Positions 21,959 to 34,323 of a stretch of DNA of 64,000 nucleotides are shown here, in pieces (within the stretch, counting starts at the first letter, position 1; every line of letters starts with the position of its first letter). This DNA comes from Mytilus trossulus (lineage: Eukaryota > Mollusca > Bivalvia > Mytilida > Mytilidae). Under the pieces are notes generated by a model, which worked only from the letters and a program-made list of their open reading frames with translations, did no database searches and had not been told where the DNA came from. The DNA is taken from the NCBI RefSeq assembly GCF_036588685.1, contig NC_086382.1, forward strand, positions 70,529,999-70,593,998, written 5' to 3'. A program made the translations under genes and the position numbers.

Positions 21959-24148
21959 ATGGCAATTCCTGGAGGACCGATGGAAATTTGTTTTTCTTTT
22001 GACACAACTGGCTCGATGGGTGCCTGTATCAACGAGGTAAAAGGCAAAGTTCAGGACCTAATCCAAAGACTCCAAGCTGACATCCCTGGCATCCGAATGG
22101 CTGTCTTTGCACATGGTGACTACTGTGACAAACACAGTTATATCACGAAGCACATTGACTTCTCAACAGATGTAACTGAGTTGTGTAATTGGGTGAAAAC
22201 TGTGGGTAGCACTGGAGGCGGAGACGGAGATGAATGTTACGAACTTGTATTACAGGAGGTTCAGTCTCTGTCATGGACTCCAGGATCAAAGAGAGCATTG
22301 GTGATGATTGGAGATGCTGATCCACATGAACTGGGATATAATTATGGCGGGAAAACATACAACATTGATTGGAGGGATGAAACCTACAAACTTCTGATGA
22401 TGGTAAATATATAATTTATTTATTCATAAATTCAGCATCTAGTAGTTTTTTTTATAACGCTCAATTCATAATTACTATTAGTAACGATTGTAAATACATT
22501 ATAACATACGGCCGCTGATTTATATAGATTGTATATATTATAACATACGGCCGCTGATTTATATATTAGTGAACATCATTTGAATTTGATATTTAATTCA
22601 TTAAATGAATTTATTTATAATCTAACTACAATTTTTTTTTATAGAATATCAGAATATATGGAGTACAATGTGCTTACTATGGTTCAAGAAAAGATTTCTA
22701 CAACAAAATTTCCCAAGCTACAGACGGAAAATGTCTTAAACTTGCTGACTTTGCAAACATGTTTGACTTTATGATGGCCATATGTTATAGAGAACACGAT
22801 GAAACTCTTTTACAGGTAGATTTGTTTTATCTTATTACTTGTAAATCCTGGTTGTCTTCTTTGACTTTATTTGATAATTATAACATAACGAAGAAATTTT
22901 GTGATATTGAAAGAAAATCGATTAGAATACTAAAACTATACATGAATATAAATGATAGAAATTTGACTCTATCGGTCTTATAATTTTTACTTCTTTGTAA
23001 AAAGTACTAACGTCTTGGATTTTAACTTGTAGAATTATGAAACAGAAGTTCGAGCTAGAGGGACCACTATTAACAAAGACTTAGAAGCTTTATTTGGTAA
23101 ACTAAGACGTGCAGATACAGAAGTCATGGATACAAGTACATCCGTCCCGACAGCTCTTACAAAAATACCGTCACTGACAAAGCCACCATCAGTTAAAATC
23201 CTGAAACCAAGTGAAAAGACAACGGTTAAAATCATAAGAAAACCACGTACAACAAGGTTTAGATCTAAACATGAACGATTGATGGATAGACGAAATCAGG
23301 AACGTTTGGAAAAATACAAGGTAACTATCCGCTTTAATTGGGTTCACCTGTAAAGATAAAAGTAAAGTTTTGTATTTCTGATTTTGATATAAGTAAGCTA
23401 GTTTTGTATGTAAATTCGTCTTTCTGTGTCTCTTCTTTCGTTCAATTCTTGTCGTTCATGAAGTCTTTTTTTAATCATTCTTGCTGATGAAAAAAGTATT
23501 TCCATAACTTGGAAAACAAATGTAGTGGACTCAAATTACTTTCATCTTACATAATAAGATCTATCTGTCTAAAACATTTGTTGTTTTATTCATTTGCTTT
23601 AGGAACATTATTTTCATGTCAACATATATTCTTGTTTGTAGTTGAAAAATCTACCAAAACTAAGAAGAGAAAATGTTCCGGAGTCAAACTTCATGCTTAA
23701 TGATGCTCCTTGGTCTAAATGGCAGCTAGCAGTAACACCAGACTTACCAGAAGGAACTGAATCTAAGTTATGGGAAAAGAGGCGTGGTGATTTAACAGGC
23801 TTCCGAAGGAAAGAAATATGTGATGGACAATATCAGAAACCTGCACTGTATGAATTCGCTGTACAAACAGCTGAACATTGCAAGCGATATGTTGTGTACT
23901 GTAAATGTAACAAAGGTTTCATGTTGGACAAAGGATCATGGGAGTCGCGGCTGTTGAATACATCAGACGTTAGAACAGAAGTAGAAGATGTACTCAAGAA
24001 AGGTTTTCGTTTGTTTGTAAGACGTTTCCCATTAAAGAAAACATGTACAACAACAAACAAGATGACCGATCTTGGTCACTACGATTACGCTTGGAGAGGT
24101 CAGCGAAAAGAAAGGACATCCCCTCGTGTTGTGGAATACAAACTTTGA
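21959..24148 (+). CDS. von Willebrand factor A domain protein, copy B
   Basis: Exons 21959-22402, 22645-22815, 23033-23320 and 23642-24148 have exactly the same lengths as copy A and also give 469 residues with no frameshift or stop. I count about 14 amino-acid differences from copy A, including G/E near residue 6, N/D and S/T in the vWA domain, R/S and A/G in exon 2, and D/A and L/F in the C-terminal domain. The MIDAS motif 'FSFDTTGSMG', the 'GGGDGDE' loop and the 'IGDADPHE' strand are intact. The promoter, splice sites and C-terminal Cys/Trp domain are conserved, so both copies look functional. The last domain is unrecognised. The intact frames argue that copy B is not a pseudogene. Confidence 0.85.
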
Positions 24149-25440
24149 TCTGTTAACAAGAGACAAGGGATCATTTGTAAATAATACTCATTTCATTATA
24201 AGGATCAATAAATATTTGATGGTACCAGAACTTTAGACGTATTTGAAATTAATGTATTGTCATTTATTTAGTTTGTTACAATTGTTGTTGAATAAAAATT
24301 GTTGAAGTATATTGGTGTTTACGTTGCTTAAAATGAAAAACATGGTTCTGAGCGACTAAGATAGACATGTTTAAATCGTTAACTGCGTTTGAAAATACCA
24401 GTTGATTCATCCTGCATGAAATGATATTTTTTTTATAATATTTAAAGAGAATTTTATCAAGTTGTGATTGATTTAATTCACATCCCAATTGTATTATCTG
24501 ATACATTTACATGTTTCTTAGGGTGAAATTCACCCTAAGAAACATAAAAAAAAAGAAACTGAGGTTTGGTAAGTATGAGTACAAAACCCTATCGCACATT
24601 GAGTCACTTCAACTAAACTTTCAAAGGTTTCAAAGGGAAAAAGCAAACTTGGGTCAAGATTTTTAATTTTGCTGCAAAAACACATAATGCCTATACTTTA
24701 TCACTCCTCTATTTTGCATAGAATATTTCGTTTTCGTTTCGGTTAGTTTTTATTTTTGATTGTAACACCAATAGTCAGTCACATTCAGTTTGTAACATTA
24801 TAGATCCGAGTTATGTCGCTTTGTCCTACACATATATATCGCTTTAAACCAATAAAACTAACGAAAAATAGGATATCACACATTATATTAACAAAACTTA
24901 GAAAACAGTTGAAACGTGATACAACATTTGTTCTAACTGCTGTTTTTTTCTGCAAGGAACAAAATACACCTCTCAAAACTTACACCAAACACATTGGGTA
25001 AAAAGTAGGTTAAAATTTAATTTTGGAATGCCTCCACAGTCTTACCAGCAATTTATCAAAGACGAAACTTAGATATAACGAGGAAAATTGTCGTCCATTT
25101 GCGTGAAGATAAACATATTTGCTTTATTTCCTTTCAGGACTTTAAGATGTACTTTTAGTTCAATCAGTTCTTTAACGTTTGTAGTATAATTTGTCTTTTC
25201 AAGTTTTGACCCTGTGCATCACTGAAGTATTTGAAATTGTCAAAATCACTGGTGCATTTAAATGTGAAACAGTTTCCAGTAATTTGGTTCTTTTGTAAGT
25301 TTGTTTCGGGGTTTGTGTTTGGTGCCGAAAATTTCCGAATGTAAACTTTTAATAAACAATGCAAACAGAATCATTGAGCAAATGAAAAATAACTGAGTTG
25401 ATCTGAGTTTTCCATGCGTTCCCGTTTGATAATTAAGCTT
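24149..25440. other. Intergenic, 3' flank of vWA gene B
   Basis: Holds the palindrome at 24511-24545. Duplicated sequence ends at 24720. After that only short open frames without recognisable domains are seen. Confidence 0.4.
24511..24545. repeat. 17-bp near-perfect palindrome
   Basis: Arms 24511-24527 (ATGTTTCTTAGGGTGAA) and 24529-24545 are exact reverse complements separated by one base. Copy A of the duplication (about 18785-18803) keeps only the right arm, so one arm has been deleted there. Confidence 0.75.
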
Positions 25441-25452
25441 TGTCAAAACGTT

Positions 25453-25639
25453 TTTAAGGTTTATGACCCCTTCTGTAGCCATTTTTGTACGAACTTTTCA
25501 AACTTCAATTGCATCAAGTTTCTCCTTGGTGTATGTACAAAATGACCTATCTATTTTTCATTATATCTGTAGTTTTGATACAATTTAAGTTTGAAAAGTT
25601 CGTACAAAAATGGCTACAGAAGGGGTCATAAACCTTAAA
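25453..25639. mobile_element. 53-bp perfect inverted repeat with 81-bp loop
   Basis: Arms 25453-25505 and 25587-25639 are exact reverse complements over 53 bp; one mismatch further in, five more bases pair. The arms include 'CCCCTTCTGTAGCC' and 'TTTTTGTACGAAC'. Such perfection suggests a recent MITE/snap-back element or a recent inverted duplication. No transposase. Confidence 0.7.
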
Positions 25640-26802
25640 TGATTGAGTGGATACATTTTTTCAGAACCAATTGCCAATGAGACAATTATCATCCAAAGAT
25701 TAAATGACGCAGGTATTGAATTGTTTTTGTGATTTGTTGTTTTTAAGCTTTTTTTTTTTTTAATTTGGTTACCTCTACATTATCTTTTTGTTTATTAGTA
25801 CTGTGACTTTAACAATCTAGCGTCCCGTCTCCTTAGTTTGAAAGTTTAGAGAAAATTACACCGGATTATCTGTCTTTGTATGGTTAATTAAGCTTCCCTG
25901 TATGTATTAAGTGAGCATGAAAGTCTGCAATGTAGATTGTAGATATAATAGATACATTTTCCAAAATTTAGTTTATGTTATGACAAAAGATTGACATGCA
26001 AAAAGAATTTAAGAGGTATATTTGGGTTAAAACTATACAGCACTGGAACAAATGATTACAAATTAGAACAAAACAGAAACAGTTATTAAGTAAAGTATTC
26101 CAAAACACAGTTTATATAAGTAGCTCATATATTTGTAGCTGGATTTTAAAAACAAGTAAACAATTGTTGTCATGGCTACAATTATTTACAGAAGGTGTTT
26201 GCATACCCAATACTTGTTTGCTTGTAAAGGCGTTGCATCTATCTCAGTAAAACATCTCAATTTGCTTATAACAAAACGATTTGTTTTGATAGTATGCTAA
26301 AACTGTTCGATGCGTTATATGTGCGCTTTGCAGTTACCTGCAATGTAATCGGGTCCATGGTTCTGACAAACTATTGCAGTGTTTCAGAATGGCATATACT
26401 AAAATAAATACAGTTTGAGAGCTTGCAAGTCTGCCAATTTAATCAAAATCACGTAATTTATAGAAATAATATAAACTACAAGGTAAAGTAAAAGTTAAAT
26501 AAATGCACAAATCACTGTGAGCCACTTGAAGTAATATACTTTTCAGGTATACTTGATCATGCAATTATCATCAATCAGAACAAACCTTGGTCTACATGAA
26601 CTGATAAGTTCTCAAGTCGAAAAGAAGATATCCTTTCTTCATCCCCCCAAAAAGTAGAAAATTGTGAAACACCAATTATGTTATCAACGACGAAAATGGT
26701 TATATGACATTGTCAGAAATACTTAGAATTTAAACTGAATAGTAAAACAAAATCAATATGACATCGAAAAAAATAATGAAAATAACTTAAAATAGTGAGA
26801 AA
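25640..26802. other. Intergenic, nothing recognised
   Basis: AT-rich. A short mussel-repeat scrap ('TTGCCAATGAGACAATTATC') lies near 25669. No gene-like frame. Confidence 0.4.
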
Positions 26803-28910
26803 ATGTCAACAGGACATCACAAGACATACTTACAAGTTACAGAGGCAATAGTACCAATGTCAACAGGACATCACAAGACATACTTACAAGTTACAGAGGC
26901 AATAGTACCAATGTCAACAGGACATCACAAGACATACTTACAAGTTACAGAGGCAATAGTATTTATGTCAACAGGACATCACAAGACATACTTACAAGTT
27001 ACAGAGGCAATAGTACCATTGTCAACAGGACATCACAAGACATACTTACAAGTTACAGAGGCAATAGTACCAATGTCAACAGGACATCACAAGACATACT
27101 TACAAGTTACAGAGGCAATAGTACCATTGTCAACAGGACATCACAAGACATACTTACAAGTTACAGAGGCAATAGTACCAATGTCAACAGGACATCACAA
27201 GACATACTTACAAGTTACAGAGGCAATAGTACCAATGTCAACAGGACATCACAAGACATACTTACAAGTTACAGAGGCAATAGTATTTATGTCAACAGGA
27301 CATCACAAGACATACTTACAAGTTACAGAGGCAATAGTACCAATGTCAACAGGACATCACAAGACATACTTACACGTTACAGAGGCAATAGTACCAATGT
27401 CAACAGGACATCACAAGACATACTTACACGTTACAGAGGCAATAGTACCAATGTCAACAGGACATCACAAGACATACTTACAAGTTACAGAGGCAATAGT
27501 ACCAATGTCAACAGGACATCACAAGACATACTTACAAGTTACAGAGGCAATAGTACCAATGTCAACAGGACATCACAAGACATACTTACAAGTTACAGAG
27601 GCAATAGTACCAATGTCAACAGGACATCACAAGACATACTTACAAGTTACAGAGGCAATAGTACCAATGTCAACAGGACATCACAAGACATACTGGCACG
27701 TTACAGAGGCAATAGTACCAATGTCAACAGGACATCACAAGACATACTTGCACGTTACAGAGGCAATAGTACCAATGTCAACAGGACATCACAAGACATA
27801 CTTACAAGTTACAGAGGCAATAGTACCAATGTCAACAGGACATCACAAGACATACTGGCACGTTACAGAGGCAATAGTACCAATGTCAACAGGACATCAC
27901 AAGACATACTTACACGTTACAGAGGCAATAGTACCAATGTCAACAGGACATCACAAGACATACTTACAAGTTACAGAGGCAATAGTACCAATGTCAACAG
28001 GACATCACAAGACATACTTGCACGTTACAGAGGCAATAGTACCAATGTCAACAGGACATCACAAGACATACTTGCACGTTACAGAGGCAATAGTACCAAT
28101 GTCAACAGGACATCACAAGACATACTTGCACGTTACAGAGGCAATAGTACCAATGTCAACAGGACATCACAAGACATACTTACACGTTACAGAGGCAATA
28201 GTACCAATGTCAACAGGACATCACAAGACATACTTACAAGTTACAGAGGCAATAGTACCAATGTCAACAGGACATCACAAGACATACTTACAAGTAACAG
28301 TAGTACCAATGTCAACAGGACATCACAAGACATACTTACAAGTTACAGAGGCAATAGTACCAATGTCAACAGGACATCACAAGACATACTTACAAGTTAC
28401 AGAGGCAATAGTTCCAATGTCAACAGGACATCACAAGATATACTAACAAGTTACAGAGGCAATAGTACCAATGTCAACAGGACATCACAAGACATACTGG
28501 CACGTTACAGAGGCAATAGTACCAATGTCAACAGGACATCACAAGACATACTTGCACGTTACAGAGGCAGTAGTACCAATGTCAACAGGACATCACAAGA
28601 CATACTTGCACGTTACAGAGGCAATAGTACCAATGTCAACAGGACATCACAAGACATACTTACAAGTTACAGAGGCAATAGTACCAATGTCAACAGGACA
28701 TCACAAGACATACTTACAAGTTACAGAGGCAATAGTACCAATGTCAACAGGACATCACAAGACATACTTACAAGTTACAGAGGCAATATTACCAATGTCA
28801 ACAGGACATCACAAGACATACTTACAAGTTACAGAGGCAATAGTACCAATGTCAACAGGACATCACAAGACATACTTACAAGTTACAGAGGCAATAGTAC
28901 CAATGTCAAC
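26803..28910. repeat. 54-bp minisatellite, left block (about 39 units)
   Basis: The unit starts ATGTCAACAGGACATCACAA and ends AGAGGCAATAGTACCA. Variation is confined to a few sites: TTACAAG / TTACACG / TTGCACG / TGGCACG in the middle, and ACCAATG / ACCATTG / TTTATG at the junction. Because 54 is divisible by three, one frame is open for 547 codons and another for 181. This follows from the unit length and is not a gene. A 6-bp deletion variant lies near 28295. Confidence 0.9.
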
Positions 28911-30528
28911 TACGGGGCGCCGAATGGGACTCTTGTGGTTTTGTACAAAATTCAATTCTGTCATAACAAAATCATTTTTGTCTTACAAAACTATGTGCTA
29001 CAGACTTGTTTTGTGAGAACTTCAATTTTGTGATGACAAAATTCATTTGTGTAGACAAAATTCATTTTTGTCATGACAAAATTCATTTTTGTAGACAAAA
29101 TTCATTTTTGTAGACAAAATTCATATTTGTCATGACAAAAGTCAATGTTGTCTTAAAGGTATGCAAATATAAACATATTTGCATACAAAATTGACTTTTG
29201 TTACCTGATATGGAAATTAAATCACAAAAGTCAATTGTGTACGGTAAGATTCAATTTTGTGAGACAAAATTGACTTTTGTGAGACAAAATTTACTTTTGT
29301 GAGACAAAATTGACTTTTGTGAGACAAAATTGACTTTTGTGAGACAAAATTGACTTTTGTGAGACAAAATTCAATTTTGTGAGACAAAATTCAATTTTGT
29401 CATTTTTGTTGAGACAAAATTCAATTTTGTCATTTTTGTTGAGACAAAATTCAATTTTGTCATTTTTGTTGAGACAAAATTCAATTTTGTCATTTTTGTT
29501 GAGACAAAAGTCAATTTTGTTAATTTTGTTGAGACAAAAGTCAATTTTGTAAATTTTGTTGAGACAAAAGTCAATTTTGTCAATTTTGTTGAGACAAAAG
29601 TCAATTTTGTCAATTTTGTTGAGACAAAAGTCAATTTTGTCAATTTTGTTGAGACAAAAGTCAATTTTGTGACGACAAAATTCATTTTTGTGATGACAAA
29701 ATTCAATTTTGTAACAACAAAATTGACTTTTATGAGACAAAATTGACTTTCGTGAGACAAAATTGACTTTCGTGAGACAAAATTGACTTTCGTGAGACAA
29801 AAATCTATTTTGTTGAGACAAAATTCAATTTTGTTAATTTTGTTGAGACAAAATTCAATTTTGTCAACTTTATGGAGACAAAATTCAATTTTGTCAATTT
29901 TGTTGACACAAAATTCAATTTTGTCAATTTTGTTGAGACAAAATTCAATTTTGTCAATTTTGTTGAGACAAAAGTCAATTTTGTCAATTTTGTTGAGACA
30001 AAAGTCAATTTTGTCAATTTTGTCTCACAAAAGTCAATTTTGTCAATTTTGTCTATCAAAAGTCAATTTTGTCTCACAAAAGTCAATTTTGTCTCACAAA
30101 AGTCAATTTTGTGTAACAAAAGTAAATTTTGTGTAACAAAAGTCAATTTTGTGTAACAAAAGTCAATTTTGTGTAACAACAGTAATTTTTGTGTAACAAA
30201 AGTCAATGTTGTGTAACAAAAGTCGATTTTGTATGCAAATTAGTTCACAGAAACCAAACTAAACTAATTTAAATACAAAATTGACTTTTGTCGCTCAATT
30301 TTCAAATTAGGTAACAAAAGTCAAGTCTGTGTAACAAAAATAAATTTTGTCATGACAAAAGTGACTTTTGTCCGCTGATAGATAATTTTGTATGACAAAA
30401 TTTCAAATTTGTAGTATGATACAAATTTTGTTAAACTGAACTCATTTTTGTTGAACAAAAGTCACTTTTGTCCGTACAAAATTGAATTTTGAGTACAAAA
30501 CCACAAGAGTCCCATTCGGCGCCCCGTA
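28911..30528. mobile_element. Foldback-like element 1 inserted in the 54-bp minisatellite
   Basis: 1618 bp with a perfect 36-bp terminal inverted repeat (28911-28946 and 30493-30528; it begins TACGGGGCGCCGAATGGGAC). GTCAAC at 28905-28910 and again at 30529-30534 fits a 6-bp target duplication of the minisatellite's own sequence. The interior is built almost entirely from permutations of ACAAAATT and CAATTTTGT. It has a 30-bp tandem unit at about 29380-30060 (GAGACAAAATTCAATTTTGT plus a short spacer), flanked by 20-bp units (ACAAAATTGACTTTTGTGAG) that run one way on the left (29260-29370) and inverted on the right (30015-30230). No transposase frame, so non-autonomous. Confidence 0.85.
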
Positions 30529-32395
30529 GTCAACAGGACATCACAAGACATACTTACACGTTACAGAGGCAATAGTACCAATGTCAACAGGACATCACAA
30601 GACATACTTACAAGTTACAGAGGCAATAGTACCAATGTCAACAGGACATCACAAGACATACTTACAAGTTACAGAGGCAATAGTACCAATGTCAACAGGA
30701 CATCACAAGACATACTTACAAGTTACAGAGGCAATAGTACCAATGTCAACAGGACATCACAAGACATACTTACAAGTTACAGAGGTAATAGTACCAATGT
30801 CAACAGGACATCACAAGACATACTTACAAGTTACAGAGGCAATAGTACCAATGTCAACAGGACATCACAAGACATACTTACAAGTTACAGAGGCAATAGT
30901 ACCAATGTCAACAGGACATCACAAGACATACTTACACGTTACAGAGGCAATAGTACCAATGTCAACAGGACATCACAAGACATACTGGCACGTTACAGAG
31001 GCAATAGTACCAATGTCAACAGGACATCACAAGACATACTTACAAGTTACAGAGGCAATAGTACCAATGTCAACAGGACATCACAAGACATACTTACAAG
31101 TTACAGAGGCAATAGTACCAATGTCAACAGGACATCACAAGACATACTTACACGTTACAGAGGCAATAGTACCAATGTCAACAGGACATCACAAGACATA
31201 CTTACACGTTACAGAGGCAATAGTACCAATGTCAACAGGACATCACAAGACATACTTACAAGTTACAGAGGCAATAGTATTTATGTCAACAGGACATCAC
31301 AAGACATACTTGCACGTTACAGAGGCAATAGTACCAATGTCAACAGGACATCACAAGACATACTTACAAGTTACAGAGGCAATAGTACCAATGTCAACAG
31401 GACATCACAAGACATACTTACAAGTTACAGAGGCAATAGTACCAATGTCAACAGGACATCACAAGACATACTTACACGTTACAGAGGCAATAGTACCAAT
31501 GTCAACAGGACATCACAAGACATACTTACAAGTTACAGAGGCAATAGTACCAATGTCAACAGGACATCACAAGACATACTGGCACGTTACAGAGGCAATA
31601 GTACCAATGTCAACAGGACATCACAAGACATACTTACAAGTTACAGATGCAATAGTATTTATGTCAACAGGACATCACAAGACATACTTGCACGTTACAG
31701 AGGCAATAGTACCAATGTCAACAGGACATCACAAGACATACTTACAAGTTACAGAGGCAATAGTATTTATGTCAACAGGACATCACAAGACATACTTGCA
31801 CGTTACAGAGGCAATAGTACCAATGTCAACAGGACATCACAAGACATACTTACAAGTTACAGAGGCAATAGTACCAATGTCAACAGGACATCACAAGACA
31901 TACTTACAAGTTACAGAGGCAATAGTACCAATGTCAACAGGACATCACAAGACATACTGGCACGTTACAGAGGCAATAGTACCAATGTCAACAGGACATC
32001 ACAAGACATACTTACAAGTTACAGAGGCAATAGTACCAATGTCAACAGGACATCACAAGACATACTGGCACGTTACAGAGGCAATAGTACCAATGTCAAC
32101 AGGACATCACAAGACACACTTACACGTTACAGAGGCAATAGTACCAATGTCAACAGGACATCACAAGACATACTTACAAGTTACAGAGGCAATAGTACCA
32201 ATGTCAACAGGACATCACAAGACATACTGACACGTTACAGAGGCAATAGTACCAATGTCAACAGGACATCACAAGACATACTTACAAGTTACAGAGGCAA
32301 TAGTACCAATGAGATATTAATAGGACATCGCAAGACATACTTACAAGTTACAGAGGCAATAGTACCAATGAGATATTCAAACTCATAAGTCGGGA
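30529..32395. repeat. 54-bp minisatellite, right block (about 34 units)
   Basis: Same unit and same variants as the left block; the array resumes at the base where the foldback element interrupted it. The last two units (about 32300-32380) change to 'ATGAGATATTAATAGGACAT', marking the decayed edge. A 549-codon open frame is a by-product of the unit length. Confidence 0.9.
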
Positions 32396-34323
32396 ACTAA
32401 TGACATTATGACATCACAAGAAAATAATAAATGTCAATAGGACATTGCGAGAAGGGCACCGCGGAACATGTTGACTTAATTTAAAAAATTTTTTTTTTAC
32501 TGATTGCTTAAGGCACCACGGTGACATATCGTTGCTATGTCATGTGATCACTGGAGGATAGTTCTTTTATTGTCCCTCAAACCACATCTTATATTTATGA
32601 AGATAACAATCGGCGTCCTTATCGCAATATTTTAAGAATAAAAAGAACAAAACACTAAGAGGCTTTTCATTTCCTGTCGAAAACTTAGCAAAGGAATATC
32701 TTTTGTGCATTGTTCATTAGTTAATTAGTATAACAATTTCATATTTAAAATTAAAATTACTTTGAAAATATTGAAAATATCTGCTTTCAGTTGATGTTTG
32801 TTTAACTCGAATTGTTTATAATACCGGAGCTGCTGATAGCAATGCAGTGGAAACTACAGAAAGCGCGTAATTAATATCCTTAATAATAATATTTTCCTTC
32901 CTGTTTTTCAATCACTTTATATAATGTGTTATGTAAACATGTTGATTAAGAATATGCAAACACGGAATTGTTTTACAGTGACAAAGAGGCATTGGTTAAC
33001 AGAATTAAAGTGCATATGATTTCTTTTCCTTTTCTTTTTCGGTTGTTAAATTCTACATTTAAAAATGCCTGTATCAAATCAGGAAAATGGCAGTTGTTGT
33101 CCATTCGTTTGTTGTGTTCTATCACTATATTTTGGACTTTTCGTATTGAATTTTCCTCGGAGTTCAGTATTTTTGTGATTTTACTTTTTTTGTGGTGCTG
33201 TTGATGTTTGGTGTGTTATCAACTTGATTTTTGGGAGTTAGACATTGTTTTCTATTTTTCTGACATTTTGATGTCATGATTAGTTATAATTCGTTGACCA
33301 TTCTACATTTAAGGGCTTCAATAAATCTACTTTTTATATAATCATTGTGACATTTACACAGAGAGCACCATTATAGTTGATCTTTTCTACTTGTTTTGTT
33401 AAAGTTTGCTAACCCGTTTTCCATTACTGCTTTACTACTATTACCACCTTGGTTTGTCTGATCACTTAAAGCCTCCTAATAGATACATACTTGCCCCTGT
33501 CTATAGCAACAACAATATATGATGATCATTCATCAGATAAATGTAATTAGTAATGAGACAATTAATCCTTACAAGCATACAGTTTCTTTGATAACCAAAG
33601 GTAAGTGTCACTTTGTTGCAGTGATTTTACAATAGGCATGATACATGTCATGATCATGCAGGTTTGGGGTACAGACGGCAAAAAGATACAGAAACAGAAT
33701 GACCCCTCCGTTTCAGCGTGGGCATAACAAAAATACTGAACATGTTTGAGTGTTCAAGGAGTAAACGCTGTCATTTCTGGTCTGAAATAGTTCATGATAG
33801 ACAATTGCCCCAGAATTTTAAATTTAAAAAGAAGTAAAGCAACCGTTACATAGTAAAGTGTTGCATGATTTTTTGTCAGTTTTGTATGTAATACCATCTG
33901 AATCCCTAGCAGCCATTCATCTTACATTTATATAAGTATAATGCGTTCTGAAATCGTTTCAGACATTCTGTGCAATGGCTTCTGAAATCGTTTCAGCCCA
34001 TCATCAAACCTTTATATGAAATCGTACTTTATTGTCAATGAGTTAACCCTTCACAGGAGACCCACAATATTATTTAGAAATGCCTGTTCCAAACCAGGAA
34101 TCGTAGTTGTTTTCCATAGTTGGTTGATATTAAAGTTAAAAAAAAAATTGAATGATTCATATTAATTGATGACACAGAGATATGTCTTGTCTGTACATAA
34201 TTGGATGGCAAAACGTAATTGCTGAAATTAAAATTGAAATACTTTCGAACATATGCTAGGCAAAGATTATGTTAATGAACAAAGACTGAAGATACAGGGC
34301 TAAATAACCTTCAAGGACATAAG
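32396..34323. other. Intergenic with mussel-type repeat fragments
   Basis: 33058-33195 ('AAAATGCCTGTATCAAATCA', 'TTTTCCTCGGAGTTCAGTA', 'TTTGTGATTTTACTTTTT') resembles a very common Mytilus dispersed repeat, with a related scrap near 34078-34110. No gene recognised. Confidence 0.45.

Larger units (their letters stand above)
19044..24720. repeat. Segmental duplication, copy B
   Basis: Collinear with 13777-18978 and directly downstream in the same orientation, a classic tandem duplication. The gene portion (20747-24720) aligns almost gap-free with 14959-18978. Differences are concentrated in the retroelement part and a few intronic indels, such as a 39-bp duplication near 22501-22578. Confidence 0.85.

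Noticed and set aside
24785..25482. Short frames on both strands, including one starting 'MATEGVINLK'
   Set aside because: The start lies in one arm of the perfect inverted repeat, so both arms encode the same few residues by symmetry; no domain was found.
26803..28910. CRISPR-like regular repeats
   Set aside because: No unique spacers between repeats, the units are head to tail, and the genome is eukaryotic.
29291..30156. Several frames of 'FCLNKIDKID' or 'TKFNFVNF' type
   Set aside because: They lie inside the foldback-like element and arise from 30-bp and 20-bp units.
26803..32230. Open frames of 547, 181 and 549 codons of 'MSTGHHKTYLQVTEAIVP' repeats
   Set aside because: They follow from a 54-bp unit divisible by three. 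No non-repetitive coding flank, no codon-level constraint visible, and stops occur at unit variants (near 28444 and 32228).
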